DNA from: Erysipelotrichaceae bacterium
GTDB taxonomy: Bacteria > Bacillota_I > Bacilli_A > Erysipelotrichales > Erysipelotrichaceae
Direction of reading: 5' to 3'
DNA length: 41,283 bases
Assembly (NCBI GenBank): GCA_017454765.1
Contig: JAFTCJ010000019.1
Span: 1 to 41,283, forward strand
Below are positions 1-7,840 of the stretch, piece after piece. Under the pieces are notes generated by a model that was not told the origin of the DNA, did no database searches, and saw nothing but the letters and a program-made list of their open reading frames with translations. Numbering within the stretch: position 1 is the first letter of the stretch; the number at the start of each line of letters is the position of its first letter. The translations under genes were made by a program, and so were the position numbers.

Positions 1-43
1 CATAAGAATACTTCCTGTTCTTACTTCCTTTGGGTCTTCCCAC
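1..43 (-). CDS. Probable transposase N-terminus (partial, runs off the left edge)
   Basis: A GTG codon at 41-43 (minus strand) is preceded by a strong AGGAGG ribosome binding site. The 14 visible residues are (M)GRPKGSKNRKYSY. The GRPKGSKN segment is an AT-hook-like start often seen in the first protein of IS3-type elements and in related helix-turn-helix proteins. The rest of the gene lies outside the window, so inverted repeats and domains cannot be checked. Another DNA-binding protein remains possible. The stretch 44-164 up to the permease shows no gene. Confidence 0.45.
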   Translation of the reverse strand, partial: MGRPKGSKNRKYSY

Positions 44-164
44 AATGATTCCTCCTTTCGTTTCAATCATAAGAAAAAGCAGACTTCGGATTAAGCCTTA
101 TATGACTTTTTCCTGTGTCTACTTTTATCTTACTAGTTCACCTAACCACGCTGTTTTTCAAATA

Positions 165-1550
165 TTATTGTTTCCTCTTTGACGAATTCATCAGATACAT
201 GCCGACAGCCATGATGATCGCAAAGAAGACCAGATAGTAAAGCACCTGCTTTGCGCCGTAGCTGATATAGCAGCAGTAGCACATGAACAGCGAAGCGATC
301 ATCGCCAGCAAAGGCAGGACGTATCTCTGCAGGAAATTGTAGTTGGTCTTTTTGATCATGACGAAGATGAACATCGGTACATATAGGGCATAGAGTGTGA
401 TGATGCAGATCTCATCTGCTTCCCAGGCCAGGAGCCATTCCGGATTGCCGGTGCCGTTGAAGGCCAGCGGACCCTGGAAGAAGAGCGTTGATGTCTGGAA
501 GAGCCAGAAACCGAGGAGACCCAGTCCGGCGATACAGCTCTTTAAAGGCATGCCGGTATCCTTATCCACATCAGCCAGTACCTTGGGCATCGGACCCAGT
601 CCTCTGATTGCGAGAGAATAAAGCGATCTCATCGTGCACAGTATCATGCCGTTGGCAGTGCCCAGGCAGGAGATGATGATGAATACCAGGATGATGCTGG
701 AGAAGGCGTTGCCGAACACATTGCCGAACGCCAGTACCGGCAGACTGTCTCCGGCCGCAACGATCTCCTGTGTTGAGAGGGTTGCCGACATCGACAGGAC
801 ATATGCCATATATAAAAGGGTGCAGAAGATGCAGCCGATGACCAGGGCCAGCGGCAGATCCCGCTTGGCATTCTTCAGTTCGGAGTTGATGGCTGCGGAA
901 GCGATCCATCCTTCATAGGAGAAAGCGAACGCGCAGACGCCGGCCAGGATTCCTCCGGAAGACCCTTCTTCAATGACGCTGTTGAGGGCAGCTGCGCAAT
1001 TGCCGTTGCTTAAACCGATGATGATACCGACGACAGACATCAGGATTAACGGGATGCACTTGATGACAGCGGTGGATACCTGGAACTTTCCTGCCAGTTT
1101 CGGTGACAGCATGTTCAGTACCGTCAGTACAACTAAGAAGAGGATCGAGAAGCCGAGCGTCGTCTGACCATACATCTCCTTGCCTAAAAGAAGCGACACA
1201 TAGCTGGCACCGATGTAACAGAGCGTCGCACCGATGATCGGATTGTAGAAGATCGCCATGAACCAGCCGATGAAGTAGGCATACTTCTCGCCGATCAGCG
1301 CTTCCGCATAGTCGACCAGGCCGTTGCAGTGGACATACTCTCTGCCCATGTTCGCAAAAAACAGCGAACAGACGATGCAGATCGCACCTACGACCCCGAT
1401 GACCAGAAGCGCATCTTTCATCGAACCGTTTGTGAGCTTCAGTAGTTTGACTGCCTTGAAAAAGATGCCCGATCCGATGACGATGCCGATGACCATCGAC
1501 AGCGCAGTCGGCAGACCGTAGCGCTTTTCCATTCTGTTTTCTTTTTCCAT
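165..1550 (-). CDS. APC-superfamily amino-acid permease, predicted aromatic/Phe-responsive
   Basis: This 461-residue integral membrane protein has about 12 hydrophobic segments. The N-terminal segment after about residue 13 (TALSMVIGIVIGSGIFFKA) carries the G-S-G-I-F signature of the first helix of amino acid/polyamine/organocation transporters. It should import or exchange amino acids across the cytoplasmic membrane. The start is ATG at 1548-1550. A T-box leader lies directly upstream, with a specifier that reads as a Phe codon, so expression should rise when uncharged tRNA-Phe accumulates. This suggests phenylalanine or a related amino acid as substrate. Sequence alone does not fix specificity; exchangers of other amino acids belong to the same family. 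Confidence 0.85.
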   Translation of the reverse strand: MEKENRMEKRYGLPTALSMVIGIVIGSGIFFKAVKLLKLTNGSMKDALLVIGVVGAICIVCSLFFANMGREYVHCNGLVDYAEALIGEKYAYFIGWFMAIFYNPIIGATLCYIGASYVSLLLGKEMYGQTTLGFSILFLVVLTVLNMLSPKLAGKFQVSTAVIKCIPLILMSVVGIIIGLSNGNCAAALNSVIEEGSSGGILAGVCAFAFSYEGWIASAAINSELKNAKRDLPLALVIGCIFCTLLYMAYVLSMSATLSTQEIVAAGDSLPVLAFGNVFGNAFSSIILVFIIISCLGTANGMILCTMRSLYSLAIRGLGPMPKVLADVDKDTGMPLKSCIAGLGLLGFWLFQTSTLFFQGPLAFNGTGNPEWLLAWEADEICIITLYALYVPMFIFVMIKKTNYNFLQRYVLPLLAMIASLFMCYCCYISYGAKQVLYYLVFFAIIMAVGMYLMNSSKRKQ

Positions 1551-1565
1551 AGCTTACCCCCTTAA

Positions 1566-1800
1566 ACAAAAAAGTCCTCCCTAAGGACGACTTGCCGTGT
1601 TACCACCTTAATTCGCTATTCTCATAGCCTCTCGATCACCAACATGATCCTGTCTTTTAACGGTGACAACCGGAAACTTCTACTGTGGATTCAAAGTCCG
1701 ACTCAACGGTGAATTCAATGAAGTCCGCATCTCCGGATCGCACCCTCCCGGATTCTCTGATATGCTTCTGCTTCATCTACTCTTCCGTTTCTCAGTATTT
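1566..1800 (-). promoter_or_regulatory. T-box riboswitch, specifier TTC (Phe)
   Basis: On the minus strand the leader has the T-box antiterminator core AAGGTGGTAACACGG (about 1595-1609). It is followed by a terminator stem AAGTCGTCC / GGAGGACTT with a T run just before the permease start. A stem I region with AGAGAATCCGGGAGGG lies upstream. The specifier loop reads GAA-TTC-ACC (1708-1716), so the specifier codon is TTC, phenylalanine. The same GAA-NNN-ACC reading gives TCT (Ser) in the serS leader of this window, which supports the assignment. This type of leader permits read-through when the cognate tRNA is uncharged. Confidence 0.9.
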
Positions 1801-1806
1801 AAATTT

Positions 1807-1835
1807 ATTTTATGCTTCTTGTTTCAAATAGACAA
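1807..1835 (-). promoter_or_regulatory. Promoter of the T-box permease transcript
   Basis: The minus strand shows TTGTCT (1830-1835), a 17-nt spacer and TAAAAT (1807-1812). Transcription would start near 1800, just before the T-box stem I. The spacing and position match a sigma-A promoter. The promoter lies immediately after the stop codon of the upstream small membrane-protein gene. Confidence 0.6.
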
Positions 1836-1843
1836 GAGAAAAT

Positions 1844-2074
1844 TTATCTGTTTGCCAGAAACATGATCAGGACTGAACTGAACGAGAATAAGGCGGCAGC
1901 ACCGCACAGAATCATTCCGGTCTTGCAGTTTCTGTCCCCTTTCTTTAACCCGATGAAAGCCGCAGTCATTCCGATCAGATCCAGGACAAGCCATAAAGGC
2001 GCCAGTTCGTAGATCAGGAGCGAAAGCGTCATAGTGATGATGCCGATGATGGAAGAAAAGGTTGCTGTGTTCAT
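1844..2074 (-). CDS. Small membrane protein of unknown function
   Basis: A 76-residue protein with two or three hydrophobic segments (about residues 8-22, 26-42 and 53-73), separated by a basic turn KKGDRNCKTG. It resembles small DUF4190-like membrane proteins in general architecture only. Its ATG overlaps the stop of the PUA-like gene by 4 nt (ATGA at 2071-2074), indicating translational coupling. No enzymatic motif is seen. It is the last gene of the dnaX-ybaB-recR-CARF-PUA-like run. Its 3' end touches the promoter of the T-box permease. Confidence 0.65.
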   Translation of the reverse strand: MNTATFSSIIGIITMTLSLLIYELAPLWLVLDLIGMTAAFIGLKKGDRNCKTGMILCGAAALFSFSSVLIMFLANR

Positions 2075-2940
2075 AATAAGGCGTTCATATAATATTCCAC
2101 CCGCTCGTTCCTGTCGCTGGTCAGGAAACGGACCGGTACGTCTGATTTGTTCAGGGAAGAGAGATGATAGCGGTAAAGCTGCGCCTGTCCGATCAGGAGC
2201 CTCTCATCAGTCTGCTTATCATAATAGAAGACGATGTCCAGGCTGTTTTTCCCGATCCGATACAGTTCGCTGCGGGAGTCTCTGATAAATTCGTATCCCT
2301 CGTTGCTTTCTTTGAACTGCTTCAGGATCCTTGTTGCCCGCTTGTATCCTTTTTCGCTGTCGGGGATGTCGCCGATCAGTTTGTGTGCTGCGCCCAAAAC
2401 ATAGAGCAGCTTTTCTCTGTCGATGATCTCGTTGTTGTTGAGATCGCTCCAGAGGTCTTTTGATTCCTTTGCCAGATCCAGCAGACGGACGACGACTTCT
2501 TCCGGCTTGAGGTAAATATAGGATTCCACATTGGAAGAGATCTTCATGCCGCATTCACTGAGATAGACCGGCTGAAAGAAAGTCACGTCTTCCAGATAGA
2601 AGCCGGCGATCTTGTTGGGAAGCTTTCTGTCTTTTGTTACCCTCAGGATCGCTTCCTTGAATTCGTCCAGATCCCGGTACCCATTATAGATGCCGTAGCG
2701 TTCCCACATCGTCTTGACGCTTGTCACAGAGAAGCTCACCATCCTGCCGAAACCGACGATGCCTTTTTCTTTTCCCTTGCGGTGTTCCTTGTCTTTTGAC
2801 AGAAAGAAAAGCAGATCGCCTTCACCGAACTCGGTGAAATTGATGTTTCCGGAAGGCCGCCAGAAATTGATCGTCCTGTGATTGTTCAGACGATGCAGCT
2901 CCAGCATTTTGGAATCGGTAATGTAAGCTATGGCTGACAT
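2071..2940 (-). CDS. PUA/EVE-like domain protein of unknown function
   Basis: A 289-residue soluble protein. The N-terminal half (residues about 25-70) has W-R-P at 28-30, GEGDLLFFL at 39-47, and a basic stretch followed by GIVGFGRM. This is the strand-turn pattern of PUA-superfamily (EVE/ASCH-like) domains, which bind modified bases or RNA. The C-terminal half (about 160-289) contains a helical segment and the motif SRSELYRIGKNSLDIVFYY, which I do not recognise. The gene begins 12 nt after the CARF-nuclease stop, behind a GAGGT ribosome binding site, and overlaps the following small gene by 4 nt. A role with its nuclease neighbour is an inference; the domain call rests on pattern only. Confidence 0.6.
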   Translation of the reverse strand: MSAIAYITDSKMLELHRLNNHRTINFWRPSGNINFTEFGEGDLLFFLSKDKEHRKGKEKGIVGFGRMVSFSVTSVKTMWERYGIYNGYRDLDEFKEAILRVTKDRKLPNKIAGFYLEDVTFFQPVYLSECGMKISSNVESYIYLKPEEVVVRLLDLAKESKDLWSDLNNNEIIDREKLLYVLGAAHKLIGDIPDSEKGYKRATRILKQFKESNEGYEFIRDSRSELYRIGKNSLDIVFYYDKQTDERLLIGQAQLYRYHLSSLNKSDVPVRFLTSDRNERVEYYMNALL

Positions 2941-2952
2941 ATTTAGACCTCG

Positions 2953-4098
2953 CTATATTTTTGTCACATCATCATAAACATATGTTCCGTCCAGTATCGA
3001 CGCAAAGACTTTACTGATGTTGCCGCCCAGGAAAGAAGAGCGGTCTACGATGAAGATACCCAGCTCTTCGCCCTTGGCGTAAGTGCTCGGGTACTTGCGG
3101 TCCAGCTCTTCACAGATGCACAGCACCGGCAGCGACAGGGCGTTGCCGAAGCGGTGGTTGTGTACATAGATCTCGTTGAGTGTCGTGGTGTCTGCCTTTG
3201 AAGATTTGCAGGAAACAAAGAGGAGGCGGTTGTCCTTGATGATCAGGCAGTCGATCTCGCATCTGACCGGGTAGGCATATTTGTCATCGGAGAAATCGAT
3301 CACGGCGCTCATCTTGATGTCATCAAAGAGGCCCGATTCATCCAGCTTCAGATAGAGGTAGTTTTCTAAGAAGGCACCGGCTACCGATATCATCTCTTTC
3401 AATTTCTTTGTCTTGAATTTCAGCCGGTCGTTCCTGTCGATCTCAAACATCTCCCGGCTTCTGTTATAAGCATCATCAGACGTCAGATCGTTCACATCGC
3501 TCTTTTTCAGCTGGTACCAGCCGGAGCCGATATAGTCGCGGTTGGAGATGATCGAGTTGACTTTGTTCACATAACGCACGAAGCTGGCGTAATTGTCCAT
3601 GTTGTTTTCGACCAGAGCGATCAGCGCTTTCTTCGTTTCTCTGTCGGTCGCACTGCGGTGCATGTATTCCCTGATCTCACCGCCGCGCAGGTTCAGTACA
3701 TCTTCGATCTGCAGCTTGAATACATCTTTGGTAATGACGGTGTGTGTCCTGTAATCCTTGATGCAGTTTTCTTCATCGTCATAATAGATGATCTGGTTGT
3801 TCCTGTTTCTCGTCATCTCAAACAGCAGCAGGGACAGGTATCTGGCTCCGCCGACATCGATGATGATGCCTCTGTTTTTATCCAGCACTTCACTGATCTG
3901 CATGTCATCGTCAGTCAGTTTGATGAATTCAGCCCTGACTCCGTTGTATTTTTCAAGTACCTTGCGGATATTGTCAAAACAGTACTCGGATACATCGTGG
4001 TGATAGACATAAAAAACCTTTTCAGCTTTCATCGTCAGGGCGCTGATCACGTTGTTGAGAGGATCTACATCATCGTATACGGTTAAGAGTCTAGTCAC
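2953..4098 (-). CDS. Card1/Can2-like CARF-domain nuclease (DUF1887 family)
   Basis: A 381-residue protein that reads as an N-terminal CARF Rossmann domain (residues 1 to about 140) followed by a helical linker and a restriction-endonuclease fold. The CARF-type signature is DVGGARYLSLLLFE at 81-94. The nuclease part shows G-x-x-L-E at 241-245, EID at 281-283 and a beta strand ending SCK at 296-298, the D...x-x-K core of PD-(D/E)xK enzymes. Known relatives are cyclic-oligoadenylate-activated nucleases of type III CRISPR systems. The residue two before Lys298 is Ser296 rather than the usual Asp/Glu; I cannot tell from this sequence alone whether that is normal in the subfamily. The start is GTG at 4096-4098, overlapping the recR stop by 8 nt. 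No Cas gene or CRISPR array is visible. Confidence 0.8.
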   Translation of the reverse strand: MTRLLTVYDDVDPLNNVISALTMKAEKVFYVYHHDVSEYCFDNIRKVLEKYNGVRAEFIKLTDDDMQISEVLDKNRGIIIDVGGARYLSLLLFEMTRNRNNQIIYYDDEENCIKDYRTHTVITKDVFKLQIEDVLNLRGGEIREYMHRSATDRETKKALIALVENNMDNYASFVRYVNKVNSIISNRDYIGSGWYQLKKSDVNDLTSDDAYNRSREMFEIDRNDRLKFKTKKLKEMISVAGAFLENYLYLKLDESGLFDDIKMSAVIDFSDDKYAYPVRCEIDCLIIKDNRLLFVSCKSSKADTTTLNEIYVHNHRFGNALSLPVLCICEELDRKYPSTYAKGEELGIFIVDRSSFLGGNISKVFASILDGTYVYDDVTKI

Positions 4099-4687
4099 TT
4101 TCTATCTTTCTTCTGTTGTCCAGCGCCTTGATCAGCGTCAGGTCGTCCGCATAGTCAAGGGACGCACCCATAGGCAGACCGTGGGCAAGCCTGGTCACCA
4201 GTATGTTTCTGTCTTTCAGTATCTTATCCAGATATAAGGCCGTCATTTCTCCGTCCATCGTCGGGGAGGTGGCGATGATCACTTCTTTTACATCATCATT
4301 GATCCTTTCCAGAAGTTTTTCGATATTGATATCTTCCGGATAGATCCCTTTGGAAGAAGAGATCAGCCCGCCGAGCACATGATACGTTCCCTGATAGGAA
4401 CCGGTCTTTTCGATGGCCACGACATCCTGCGGGTAGGCAACGACCATGATCTGTGAGCGGTCACGGCTGCCGTCCTTGCAGAAGGCACACTCGTCATCAT
4501 CGCTGAGAAAACCACAGATGCGGCATTTTCTGATCTCGCCGATCCCATTCAAGATGTTGGCTGCCCTGGCGATCTCTTCCCTATCTTTTTCCAGCAACAC
4601 AAAAGCATAGCGCTGGGCAGTCTTGCTGCCGACGCCGGGAAGTTTTTCAAACAAAGCGATCAGTTCTTCAAATTTCTCAGGATACAT
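4091..4687 (-). CDS. recR: Recombination mediator RecR
   Basis: This 198-residue protein has the full RecR layout: an N-terminal helix-hairpin-helix region (FEKLPGVGSKTAQRYAF), a four-cysteine zinc finger (CRIC...CAFC, about residues 56-70) and a Toprim domain (IMVVAYPQDVVAIEKTG onward). RecR acts with RecF and RecO to load RecA at single-stranded gaps. The length is typical. It follows ybaB by 2 nt and its stop overlaps the start of the CARF-nuclease by 8 nt, so the CARF gene is probably translated by coupling to recR. Confidence 0.97.
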   Translation of the reverse strand: MYPEKFEELIALFEKLPGVGSKTAQRYAFVLLEKDREEIARAANILNGIGEIRKCRICGFLSDDDECAFCKDGSRDRSQIMVVAYPQDVVAIEKTGSYQGTYHVLGGLISSSKGIYPEDINIEKLLERINDDVKEVIIATSPTMDGEMTALYLDKILKDRNILVTRLAHGLPMGASLDYADDLTLIKALDNRRKIESD

Positions 4688-4689
4688 TT

Positions 4690-4995
4690 CTATCTGACAG
4701 GCAGTCCCATCGCGCTTGCCATGGAACCGAGCCTTTCTTTCTTGGTGTCTTCCGCTTTTCCGATCGCGTCATTGACAGCGATCATGATCATGTCTTCAAT
4801 CATTTCTTTGTCTTCCGGATTGAGTATCTCCGGATCGATTGAAACAGACAGGACTTTGTTTTCGCCGTTGACAACGACCTTGACCAGACCGTTTGAGGCG
4901 CTTCCTTCAAACTCCATCCCGTTGATCTGTTCCGTTGCTTTTTCCAGCTGTTTCTGCATGGCCTGTGCCTGCTGCATCAGTTTATTGATATCCAT
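4690..4995 (-). CDS. YbaB/EbfC family nucleoid-associated protein
   Basis: About 101 residues with the family pattern MDINKLMQQAQAMQKQLEKA, then GSASNGLVKVVVNG and a helical C-terminus ending KERLGSMASAMGLP. YbaB dimers bind DNA and are conserved between dnaX and recR. I place the start at ATG 4993-4995, which has AGGA five bases upstream, rather than an in-frame TTG at 5007. With this start the gene begins one base after the dnaX stop at 4997-4999. Confidence 0.93.
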   Translation of the reverse strand: MDINKLMQQAQAMQKQLEKATEQINGMEFEGSASNGLVKVVVNGENKVLSVSIDPEILNPEDKEMIEDMIMIAVNDAIGKAEDTKKERLGSMASAMGLPVR

Positions 4996-4996
4996 A

Positions 4997-6655
4997 TCAT
5001 TCCTCAACTTTCACTGCATCACCGAAAAGACCGATCAGTTTTTCTTCCGGTGTTGCTTCTCTTTTTTCTGCAATTTTGTATTTTTCCACATAGACCGGTC
5101 TGTTCCTGCGGTCAGCGGGCGTCTTTTTGTAAAGGTTGATCAGTTCGTTCTTTCTGATCTGATCGATGGCGTAGATCATCTTGTCGATGCCGAATTCCCT
5201 GTTGACGAACTGATAAAGTTCCTCATTGAGTGATCTGGTGTTGATGCTGTCAGCCTGGCTTCTGTTGCCGGAGACGATGATCGCGTCCTTGTTTGAGGCG
5301 AAGAGTTCGGTGCCGATCAGCAGCTGATAGAACTTTCTCTTTTCCGGTTCATAGGCATAAAGGTCCAGCTTGTTGTAGATGATCTGGTCAGCGATCTTCA
5401 GATCTTTGTTGGCATCCAGAAGGATCGCCAGCAGGAAGTCGATATCCGGATCGACGACTGTTGCATCCGGTACCTCTGTCTTTTCCGGCTCGGCAGGCTG
5501 TTCGGCGGTTTTTATCACTTCTGTTTCTGCTTTTTCTTCAGCAGGTTCAGGAACCGCTGCTTTATATGGTTCCCTGCTTCCGTCGCTTTCCGATATCTTG
5601 ATCAGGGAAAGTTCCAGATATGTCAGGAAGTTCTGGCTTTGCTTTTCCCGGGAAATTAATTCTTCCAGGTTTTTGGCATCCGCAAACAGCGCAGCAGGCG
5701 GGATCCTGTTCAGGATCGTCTGTGCCTCCAGTGCTGTCAGCTTGTTCATCAGCCGTTCTTTACCCTGATCGGAATAGATCAGAGCGTCCTTGACGATCTC
5801 CAGCAGGTCCAGCGCCAGCCTTCTGGTGTCGCTGCCCTTGATATACATCGCACGCAGCTTCTCGATGACCTCACTGACTTTGCGGTCATGAACTCTGAGA
5901 TAAAGATCTACCTCATCCGGTGTGGAAGTCAGTCCGAAGATGTGTTCGATATCTTCGAGTCTTAGCGCTTCCGGATTGTAGGAGAGGCACTGCTCCAGCA
6001 GGGACAGGGCGTCTCTCATTCCGCCTTCAGCCATTCTTGCGATCTCTTCAACGGCCTTTTCATCAAAAGGAATGTTCTCTTTCTGCAGAATCTCCATCGT
6101 TCTCTTTTTGATCTCATAGAGATTGATCTTGGAGAAATTGTATCTCTGACATCTCGACAGGACAGTCGGGATGATCTTCTGCGGATCGGTTGTTGCCAGG
6201 ATGAAGATGACATGAGCGGGCGGTTCTTCCAGTGTCTTTAATAACGCATTGAAAGCCTGCGTCGACAGCATGTGTACTTCATCGATGATATATACCTTGT
6301 ATTTCCCCAGCATCGGTGCATAGGGTACCTGTTCAATGATCTGACGCACATCGTCGATGCCGTTGTTGCTGGCGGCATCCAGTTCGATGATGTCGGGATG
6401 GTTTCCTTCCAGGTAGGCTCTGCAGTTGGCGCAGCTGTCACAGGACTCTTCTGTGAAAGCCTGACAGTTGACGGCTTTGGCGAACAGCTTCGCGACCGAA
6501 GTCTTGCCGGTGCCCCTTGGTCCGGCGAAAAGATACGCGTGAGCGATCTTGTTGCTGCGGATCGCGTTGACTAAAGTCCTGACGATATAATCCTGTCCGA
6601 CGACTTCGGAGAATTTTGCGGGTCTGTATGTTCTGTAAAGTACCTGGTATGCCAT
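4997..6655 (-). CDS. dnaX: DNA polymerase III subunit tau/gamma
   Basis: The mature start is MAYQVLYRTYRPAKFSEVVG, ATG at 6653-6655 (552 residues); an in-frame upstream extension to 6742 is not family-like. The AAA+ clamp-loader core has Walker A GPRGTGKTS, a four-Cys zinc module (CQAF..CDSCANC) and the DEVHML Walker B. The C-terminal third has an acidic, Pro/Glu-rich linker followed by a tau-like domain. The protein loads the DnaN clamp and links polymerase to helicase. There is no Shine-Dalgarno sequence; TATAAT (6662-6667) ends 6 nt before ATG, suggesting a leaderless mRNA. No classic A-AAA-AAG slippery site was seen, so a separate gamma form is not predicted. Confidence 0.96.
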   Translation of the reverse strand: MAYQVLYRTYRPAKFSEVVGQDYIVRTLVNAIRSNKIAHAYLFAGPRGTGKTSVAKLFAKAVNCQAFTEESCDSCANCRAYLEGNHPDIIELDAASNNGIDDVRQIIEQVPYAPMLGKYKVYIIDEVHMLSTQAFNALLKTLEEPPAHVIFILATTDPQKIIPTVLSRCQRYNFSKINLYEIKKRTMEILQKENIPFDEKAVEEIARMAEGGMRDALSLLEQCLSYNPEALRLEDIEHIFGLTSTPDEVDLYLRVHDRKVSEVIEKLRAMYIKGSDTRRLALDLLEIVKDALIYSDQGKERLMNKLTALEAQTILNRIPPAALFADAKNLEELISREKQSQNFLTYLELSLIKISESDGSREPYKAAVPEPAEEKAETEVIKTAEQPAEPEKTEVPDATVVDPDIDFLLAILLDANKDLKIADQIIYNKLDLYAYEPEKRKFYQLLIGTELFASNKDAIIVSGNRSQADSINTRSLNEELYQFVNREFGIDKMIYAIDQIRKNELINLYKKTPADRRNRPVYVEKYKIAEKREATPEEKLIGLFGDAVKVEE

Positions 6656-6661
6656 ACCATT

Positions 6662-6667
6662 ATTATA
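6662..6667 (-). promoter_or_regulatory. -10 element of dnaX, 6 nt before its ATG
   Basis: A perfect TATAAT on the minus strand is followed by AATGGT and then the dnaX ATG. Transcription starting about 7 nt after a -10 would begin at the start codon itself. No good -35 hexamer is visible at 16-18 nt spacing, which lowers certainty. Confidence 0.45.
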
Positions 6668-6741
6668 ACCCAATAAATAGCGTGTTTCCTTTACAAAACA
6701 GACAAGAAAACAAAGTCTTTTCCTGAGGCTGTATCGTGTCA

Positions 6742-6773
6742 TATAATTTCCTTGGAAAACATTTGATCGGAGG
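6742..6773 (+). promoter_or_regulatory. -10 element and ribosome binding site of the alpha/beta hydrolase
   Basis: TATAAT at 6742-6747 is followed by a leader of about 32 nt with GGAGG at 6769-6773, six bases before the ATG at 6780. It is divergent from the dnaX -10 element. In contrast to dnaX, this gene has a conventional leader. Confidence 0.5.
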
Positions 6774-6779
6774 TTTTAT

Positions 6780-7814
6780 ATGTTGATACTTATTCTGATA
6801 CTTATTCTCTTTTTCCTGATCAGGTATATCGGCAAAGCAAAAAATCAAAAGGTTCCTGAAGGCGGGATCAGCGAAGAGATGTATGTCGACATCAACGGCA
6901 CAAAACAGTGGATCAGCATCTACGGCAGGGATCTGAACAATCCGGTCCTGCTTTATCTCCACGGCGGGCCGGGATCGGCGACCAGCCCGTATGATTACGC
7001 GTTTACCCGCAAGTGGAGCGATGTCTATACGGTTGTGACCTGGGACCAGTGTAATGCCGGCAAGAGCTTTGACAAGGCTCACGAAGTCGAAACGATCACA
7101 CATGACGGCATGATGAAAGACGGAAAAGAAATGACTGAGTTCCTGCTGAAACATCTTTCCAAAGACAAACTGACGCTGCTGGGTCATTCGTGGGGTTCCA
7201 TGTTCGGAGCCAATCTGGCTTTGGAGTATCCCGAATATTATGAAGCTTTTATCGGGACCGGTCAGTGTATCGACATCGACGAGAACGAGATCCGTTTTGC
7301 ACAGGCCGCCAGGAAATGGGCGGAAGGAGATAAAGACGCGGAAAAACTGCTAGCAAAACTGAATTATGAAAAAGGCATGGACATGGACTACGTTACGGCT
7401 CGCAACAAGTTCATGAAGAAATATCACTACGACATGATGAAAGACGGAACCGACTACAACATGTTCGCGGCCGTTCTGTTCAACCCGTATTATTCCCTGA
7501 AAGATATTCTGGACTATGTTCTGAACCTCAGAAGAAGTCTGAATCCCTATTTCGGCTTCATGTCCAACGGATTAAAGAAGTTCTCGCTCTTCGGCAGATA
7601 TGAATATCAGATCCCGTATTACAACATCAACGGCGATATCGACTATCAGACCAACTTTGAGCTGGCCTGTGAGTATTTTGAGAAAGTCAGGGCTCCTTAT
7701 AAAAAGATGTACGTCATGAAGGACGGGACGCACGGTCTTCTGGAATCAAGATCGGCAGAATTCTCGCAATACGTTCACGAAATCGCAGAAACACAGAAAG
7801 AAAACCGCTCCTGA
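6780..7814 (+). CDS. Membrane-anchored alpha/beta hydrolase, prolyl-iminopeptidase-like (S33)
   Basis: A 344-residue protein with one N-terminal hydrophobic segment (residues 1-16, almost only Leu/Ile/Phe) and then an alpha/beta hydrolase fold. HGGPG (61-65) is the oxyanion signature of the S33 family and WDQCNAGKS matches the family's WDQRGAGRS. GHSWG (135-139) gives nucleophile Ser137; GDID near 290 and DGTHG near 320 supply the likely Asp and His. It should act as a membrane-tethered hydrolase or aminopeptidase; the substrate is unknown. It is a single gene on the plus strand between minus-strand tadA and dnaX, breaking an otherwise linked housekeeping cluster, which suggests insertion. 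Confidence 0.8.
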   Translation: MLILILILILFFLIRYIGKAKNQKVPEGGISEEMYVDINGTKQWISIYGRDLNNPVLLYLHGGPGSATSPYDYAFTRKWSDVYTVVTWDQCNAGKSFDKAHEVETITHDGMMKDGKEMTEFLLKHLSKDKLTLLGHSWGSMFGANLALEYPEYYEAFIGTGQCIDIDENEIRFAQAARKWAEGDKDAEKLLAKLNYEKGMDMDYVTARNKFMKKYHYDMMKDGTDYNMFAAVLFNPYYSLKDILDYVLNLRRSLNPYFGFMSNGLKKFSLFGRYEYQIPYYNINGDIDYQTNFELACEYFEKVRAPYKKMYVMKDGTHGLLESRSAEFSQYVHEIAETQKENRS

Positions 7815-7835
7815 TATACAGAAGCGGTTTTTCTT
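7801..7835. terminator. Bidirectional terminator between hydrolase and tadA
   Basis: The stem AAAACCGCT / AAGCGGTTTT with a loop of about 12 nt is followed by T-rich sequence on the plus strand (TTTTTCTTTC) and by an A/T flank on the other. It lies between the convergent ends of the hydrolase and tadA. Confidence 0.75.
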
Positions 7836-7840
7836 TCTGT

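Noticed and set aside
1..43. Calling a complete insertion sequence at the left edge
   Set aside because: Only 14 codons are visible; no inverted repeat or catalytic residues can be seen.
4997..6655. Programmed frameshift in dnaX giving a gamma form
   Set aside because: The A-rich stretch near 5530 lacks the A-AAA-AAG heptamer in the needed frame and no stimulatory hairpin was seen.
6656..6742. In-frame N-terminal extension of dnaX
   Set aside because: The 29 extra residues do not match the family and MAYQVLYRTYRP is the normal start.
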